Source of the DNA: Subdoligranulum sp.
GTDB taxonomy: Bacteria; Bacillota; Clostridia; Oscillospirales; Ruminococcaceae
Length of the DNA: 61,017 nt
Assembly: GCA_004555405.1 (NCBI GenBank)
Contig: SFIE01000005.1
Span: 1-61,017 of the forward strand
Reading direction: 5' to 3'
The notes beneath the pieces were generated by a model that ran no database searches, was not told the origin of the DNA, and worked only from the letters and a program-made list of their open reading frames with translations. The position numbers were made by a program, and so were the translations under genes. The number at the start of each line of letters is the position of its first letter. Position 1 is the stretch's first letter. Shown here piece by piece: positions 57,606 to 61,017 of this stretch.

Positions 57606-58460
57606 ATGAAAAAATCCTTCCAAGTATGGGACATCGTGAAGGAGATCTTGATCCTCACGGCGGCCATCGCCATTATCACCTCGGCGGTGTTTTTCTTTCT
57701 GGTGCCCAGCCACACCTCCATCAGCAGCATTTCCGGCCTTGGTATTATCTTGACCAATTTTATTCCTCTGCCCCTTTCGGCCATCACCATGATCCTGAAT
57801 GTGCTGCTGCTGGTGGTGGGCTTTCTCACCTGCGGCAGGGAATTCGGCGCCAAAACCGTATACACCACCATTCTGCTGCCCCTGATGCTGGCGCTGCTGG
57901 AAAAGCTGTTTCCGCACTTCACCTCGCTCACGGGCAGCCAGGAGCTGGACGCTTTGTGCTATGTGCTGGTGGTCAGCGTGGGCCTTTGCATTCTGTTCAA
58001 CCGCAACGCTTCCTCGGGCGGGCTGGATATCGTGGCCATGGTGATGAACAAATACCTGCACATCGAACTCGGCAAGGCGCTTTCGGCAGCCGGTATATGC
58101 ATTGCCCTTTCGGCAGGCCTTGTGTATGACTCAAAAACCGTGGTGCTGAGCGTGCTGGGCACCTATTTTAACGGCATTGTGCTGGATCATTTTATCTTTG
58201 GCCAAAACATCAAGCGCCGGGTGTGCATCATCACGGAAAAAGAAGAAGAGCTGCGCCACTTTATTTTAAAGGACCTGCACAGCGGTGCAACCGTGTATCA
58301 GGCATACGGCGCGTTCAATCTGCAGCCGCACCGTGAGATCATTACCATTGTGGATAAGCGGGAATACCAGAAGCTGATGGAATACATCAACCGTGAGGAC
58401 CCCAAGGCCTTTATCACCGTGTACACGGTGTCGGATATGCGCTACCAGCCCAAGGTGTAA
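57606..58460 (+). CDS. YitT family membrane protein (DUF161/DUF2179)
   Basis: The 284-aa protein has about five or six N-terminal membrane segments (ILILTAAIAIITSAVFFFLVP; ASSGGLDIVAMVMNKYL) and a C-terminal cytosolic DUF2179 domain (KRRVCIITEKEEEL, then REIITIVDKREYQKLMEYI). Family role is unproven, though transport is suspected. Two adjacent ATGs follow AAGGAG; the second (57606) has the better 7-nt spacing. It has its own promoter and an attenuator-like hairpin. Confidence 0.9.
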   Translation: MKKSFQVWDIVKEILILTAAIAIITSAVFFFLVPSHTSISSISGLGIILTNFIPLPLSAITMILNVLLLVVGFLTCGREFGAKTVYTTILLPLMLALLEKLFPHFTSLTGSQELDALCYVLVVSVGLCILFNRNASSGGLDIVAMVMNKYLHIELGKALSAAGICIALSAGLVYDSKTVVLSVLGTYFNGIVLDHFIFGQNIKRRVCIITEKEEELRHFILKDLHSGATVYQAYGAFNLQPHREIITIVDKREYQKLMEYINREDPKAFITVYTVSDMRYQPKV

Positions 58461-58520
58461 ACCCAAACGCCCACCCCCCGCAAAAGATCGAAAAAACCGG
58501 GCAAAACCCGTGTTTTTCCG

Positions 58521-58549
58521 TTGACCGCCGGGGCCTTTGGGCATATAAT
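58521..58549 (+). promoter_or_regulatory. mgtE leader promoter
   Basis: TTGACC (58521-58526), 17 bp, then a perfect TATAAT (58544-58549). It gives a leader of about 330 nt before mgtE. Confidence 0.8.
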
Positions 58550-58654
58550 AAAAAAGGGTATAGGCAAAAATGCCCCTGCCCGCGCAATGCGCCGCTCCGT
58601 GCGGATCTGGCGGCGCTGCAAAAATTCAACAAAGAAAGGAAGCGAGCACCAACC

Positions 58655-58744
58655 ATGGACCCTGTTGGCAGTAATAGTCAACCAGGCGGCATAGCGCACC
58701 CGCGCAAGGGGCACCCCCGGCAGCTCGCTTTTTACACCGAGTAA
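58655..58744 (+). CDS. Possible 29-aa leader peptide upstream of mgtE
   Basis: ATG at 58655 opens a 29-codon frame starting MDPVGSNSQPGGIAHP and continuing with another HP pair, so it is Pro-rich with an early Asp-Pro. AAGGAAG lies 12 nt upstream, a loose ribosome site. The frame spans the 3' arm of the AAGCGAGC/GCTCGCTT stem, so ribosome position could alter folding. In enterics, Pro- and acid-rich MgtL-type peptides sense magnesium by ribosome destabilisation; the analogy is inference, and a chance frame is quite possible. Confidence 0.3.
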   Translation: MDPVGSNSQPGGIAHPRKGHPRQLAFYTE

Positions 58745-58806
58745 GGCTGGCTCTGCCCCCTTGCAAGGAAACGCAATGCCTTCCTATTGATGCAGAAAAC
58801 GCACAG

Positions 58807-58866
58807 AAAACGGCAGGCACTTTCCCGGCCAAACGGCCCGGAGGGTTGCTTTTTGCGCCGTTTTTT
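58807..58866 (+). terminator. Regulatory terminator just before mgtE
   Basis: AAAACGGC pairs with GCCGTTTT across a ~42-nt region containing an inner GGCC/GGCC hairpin, and TT(T)G follows. It lies 24 bp before the mgtE start, so transcription into mgtE must be conditional. Confidence 0.65.
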
Positions 58867-58889
58867 GTGCAGCGAGGAGGCATTTTAAG

Positions 58890-60458
58890 ATGGAAAACGA
58901 AAAGGACACCCAAACCATTCTGGAGCAGGAGGTTGCGCCGGAGGATATCACCATCAAGCCCGAGGAGGCTGCCCGTTTGGGCGAGCAGCTGGAGCGGCAG
59001 GAGCAAAGCGAAGAGCTTTTGGCCGCCGCGCAGGGCAAAGAGGCAGCACGCCCCGAGCTGGAAAGTGAGATCGACACCGTTCACTTTACCAAAAACGATC
59101 TGCTGCGCCTGCTGTTAAAGCGCCAGTACCGCGAGCTGCGCGAAGCCACCGAGCAGGTGCAGCCCGTAGACCTGGCCGAGATTCTGGAGGACATGGACGA
59201 AAACAACCGCCTGGTGGCGTTTCGCCTGCTGCGCAAAAGCGTGGCCGCCGAGGTGTTCTCGTATCTTGATCCCGATGTGCGCGCCGACATGGTGGAGGCT
59301 TTCAGCGACGCCGAGCTGCGCACCGCACTGGAACAGATGAGTCTGGACGATGCGGCCGACTTTTTGGAGGATATGCCTGCCAGCGTTGTGCAGCGCATTC
59401 TGGAAAAATCCAGCAAAAAGACCCGGGACAGCCTGAACAAGCTGCTCCGCTACCCCGAGGATTCGGCGGGCAGCATCATGACCCCCGAATATGTGCGCCT
59501 GCGCCGGAACGACACCGTTTCGCAGGCATTTGATACCATTCGCCGCTACGGCGAAAACGCCGAAACCGTGTACACCTGCTTTGTGGTGGAAAAGCACCAG
59601 CTGATCGGCGTTGTGAGCGCCAAAGACCTGATGCTGGCCGAGCTGGATGAAAAGATCGCCGACATCATGGACGAAAATGTGATCACCGTGAAGGTGACCG
59701 ACGACAAAGAGTTTGTGGCCCGGGAAATGCAGCGCTACGACTTTACCGCCATGCCCGTGCTGGACGGCGAAAATCTGATGGTGGGCATTGTGACCATCGA
59801 CGACGCTGTGGACGTTCTGACCGACGAATCCACCGAGGATATGCAGAAGATGGCTGCTATTCTGCCCAGCGACGAAGCCACAAGCTATTTTGGCACCAGC
59901 GTGCTGATGCACGCCAAGCAGCGCATTCCCTGGCTGCTGCTGCTGATGCTTTCGGCAACTTTTACCGGCATGGTGACCACCCGCTACGAGGCCGCCATTT
60001 CGGTGCTGCCGCTGCTGGTCAGCTTTATGCCCATGCTCATGGATACCGCCGGCAACTGCGGCAACCAAACCAGCACGCTGATGGTGCGCGGCTTGGCCTT
60101 GGGCGAAGTGGAAACCGGCGATATTATGAAAGTGCTCTGGAAAGAGCTGCGGGTTTCCGCCATCGTGGGCATCACGCTGGGCGCAGTGAACGCCCTGCGC
60201 ATTTTTATCATGTACACCTATGTGTTCCCCGGGCAATACCAGAATGTGCCGCTGTACTGTCTGGTGGTCAGCATTTCGCTGGTGGCGGGCGTTATGATGG
60301 CCAAGCTGGTGGGCGGTATGCTGCCGCTGGTCGCCAAGCGCCTTGGGGCTGACCCTGCCATTATGGCAACTCCGTTCATCACCACCATTGTGGATGCCGC
60401 CACGCTGATCGTGTATTTCAAGATCGCCACCACCGTGTTTGGCATTACCATGGGCTGA
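58890..60458 (+). CDS. mgtE: Magnesium transporter MgtE
   Basis: The 522-aa protein has the MgtE plan: a charged N-terminal extension (~1-65), the MgtE N domain (VDLAEILEDMDENNRLVAFRLL), two CBS domains (about 205-325; MTPEYVRLRRNDTV and ITVKVTDDKEFVAREM) that sense Mg2+, and five C-terminal membrane segments with the pore motif AGNCGNQTSTL. The extension is longer than in Thermus MgtE. AGGAGG is 9 nt before the ATG. Expression is probably gated by the upstream leader. Confidence 0.96.
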   Translation: MENEKDTQTILEQEVAPEDITIKPEEAARLGEQLERQEQSEELLAAAQGKEAARPELESEIDTVHFTKNDLLRLLLKRQYRELREATEQVQPVDLAEILEDMDENNRLVAFRLLRKSVAAEVFSYLDPDVRADMVEAFSDAELRTALEQMSLDDAADFLEDMPASVVQRILEKSSKKTRDSLNKLLRYPEDSAGSIMTPEYVRLRRNDTVSQAFDTIRRYGENAETVYTCFVVEKHQLIGVVSAKDLMLAELDEKIADIMDENVITVKVTDDKEFVAREMQRYDFTAMPVLDGENLMVGIVTIDDAVDVLTDESTEDMQKMAAILPSDEATSYFGTSVLMHAKQRIPWLLLLMLSATFTGMVTTRYEAAISVLPLLVSFMPMLMDTAGNCGNQTSTLMVRGLALGEVETGDIMKVLWKELRVSAIVGITLGAVNALRIFIMYTYVFPGQYQNVPLYCLVVSISLVAGVMMAKLVGGMLPLVAKRLGADPAIMATPFITTIVDAATLIVYFKIATTVFGITMG

Positions 60459-60611
60459 AAAGCGCCTGTGCCGCACTGAGCGGCACAGCTTCGCAGAAAG
60501 CAAAAACAACACCCCCAAAACGCAAGAAAGATTGCGCCTTTGCCGTGTGCCGATAAGACAGTAATTTGAGAAAATTACAAAATCGGCATCTGTCAAACAG
60601 GATTGGACAAT

Positions 60612-60655
60612 AAAACAGACGACATTCAACTTCGGTTGGGTGTCGTCTGTTTTTG
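60612..60655 (+). terminator. Terminator downstream of mgtE
   Basis: ACAGACGACA pairs with TGTCGTCTGT around a 16-nt loop and is followed by TTTTG. Another hairpin without a T-run (CTGTGCCGC/GCGGCACAG) sits at 60466-60488 directly after the stop. Confidence 0.88.
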
Positions 60656-60957
60656 CGTGTCTAAGGGTCGAAAATCATTTATTTTCTGCTCTGTGATGCA
60701 TTGTTCAAAGACGGACATATCTGACTTCATTTATTTGTTTGATTTGGTCTGAAAGCGTGAAAATTGCTATTATTCGCTAAATCGACTACACGAATTAAAG
60801 AAGCACAATCGGGTGAAAGATTTTCGTTCTGTGGCAAAGTTTTTTGCGAAAACCACAACAACCATGTTGTTGGCTGCCAAAACAAGCGAAAACATTCTTT
60901 ATTGCGTACTATTTGAGCATTTTTCTTGAACTAATTATAACTTATTCTCAAAGCCTC
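60656..60957. other. AT-rich stretch without recognisable genes
   Basis: About 300 bp of much lower GC than the rest of the window, with no open frame of note. It has a small hairpin CAACAAC/GTTGTTG near 60857. The base composition change suggests acquired DNA or the regulatory region of a gene beyond the window. Confidence 0.6.
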
Positions 60958-60986
60958 TTGACAAGAAAACTTGGAATCTCTATAAT
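60958..60986 (+). promoter_or_regulatory. Strong outward promoter at the window end
   Basis: Perfect TTGACA (60958-60963) and TATAAT (60981-60986) with a 17-bp spacer. It reads out of the window to an unseen gene. Confidence 0.85.
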
Positions 60987-61013
60987 GTGCAATAGTACAA
61001 TAAAACTTGGAAT
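60966..61013 (+). repeat. Direct repeat flanking the end promoter
   Basis: AAAACTTGGAAT occurs at 60966-60977 (inside the promoter spacer) and at 61002-61013, 36 bp apart. The placement suits an operator pair for a repressor. Confidence 0.7.
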
Positions 61014-61017
61014 GGTG

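Larger units (their letters stand above)
58556..58889 (+). other. Long structured leader of mgtE, possible regulatory RNA
   Basis: Visible pairings are TGCCCC/GGGGCA plus GCGC/GCGC closing the 5' part, the strong hairpin GCGCCGC/GCGGCGC (58596 region), AAGCGAGC (58640-58647) with GCTCGCTT (58723-58730) followed by a T-run, and a terminator hairpin at 58807-58866. Magnesium transporter genes often have an M-box leader, but I find none of its conserved sequence blocks. A short open frame with four Pro residues sits in the middle (58655-58744). The region may be a riboswitch, an attenuator or a separate small RNA. Confidence 0.6.

Noticed and set aside
58556..58889. M-box magnesium riboswitch
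   Set aside because: The conserved blocks (such as TTAGGTGAGGCTCC) are absent. Kept as an unassigned leader instead.

Overview
This is a replication-origin region from a fairly GC-rich Gram-positive anaerobe. The gene order rpmH-rnpA-yidD-yidC-jag-mnmE-mnmG-rsmG-noc-parA-parB, divergent from dnaA-dnaN-rlbA-recF-remB-gyrB-gyrA, is the classic Firmicutes oriC neighbourhood. GC bias, NifJ-type pyruvate:ferredoxin oxidoreductase and protein style suggest a Clostridia gut lineage, probably Oscillospiraceae/Ruminococcaceae (Faecalibacterium, Gemmiger or Subdoligranulum-like). That placement is inference.

Left of the origin (1-15.5 kb) everything is on the minus strand, pointing away from oriC. It holds two tRNAs (Met, Glu), an SPFH-domain membrane protein with a small Cys/His-rich partner, serS, parB, parA and noc. 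A tandem array of seven ~95-bp palindromic units follows, then rsmG, a VOC protein, mnmG, an 81-aa unknown, mnmE, jag, yidC, yidD, rnpA and rpmH. Two parS palindromes (5262 and 7746) lie in this arm. The dnaA-dnaN gap (17217-17587) carries DnaA boxes, a DnaA-trio-like stretch and an AT-rich unwinding region, so it is the likely oriC.

Right of the origin, dnaA to gyrA reads rightward, with a lipoprotein gene inserted between gyrB and gyrA. From 26 kb the content is accessory metabolism and transport: a ketopantoate reductase-like enzyme, a divergent esterase/ATP-grasp pair, an AzgA-type purine permease, and a leftward amide/peptide scavenging operon (half-size permease, nitrilase-family amidase, M20 peptidase, CapA-like protein). 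At ~36.0 kb two genes that have both lost their 5' ends (an RpiR/SIS regulator on minus and a class A beta-lactamase-like serine hydrolase on plus) abut head to head, the scar of a deletion or an assembly join. Next come an XRE/ImmA pair, an NSS symporter, and a complete 5-oxoproline utilisation operon (pxpA, NRAMP-like transporter, pxpB, pxpC, ycsI) divergent from a LysR regulator. A NUDIX/lipoprotein pair and nifJ follow.

From 52 kb there is a TetR-controlled RND/MMPL exporter with a heptad-repeat partner, a YitT protein, and mgtE behind a long structured leader that contains a possible proline-rich leader peptide. The window ends in AT-rich DNA with a strong outward promoter overlapping a direct repeat. 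Strand-specific regulatory hairpins are frequent. A GTTTTCCACA-armed hairpin, whose arms resemble DnaA boxes, occurs three times.
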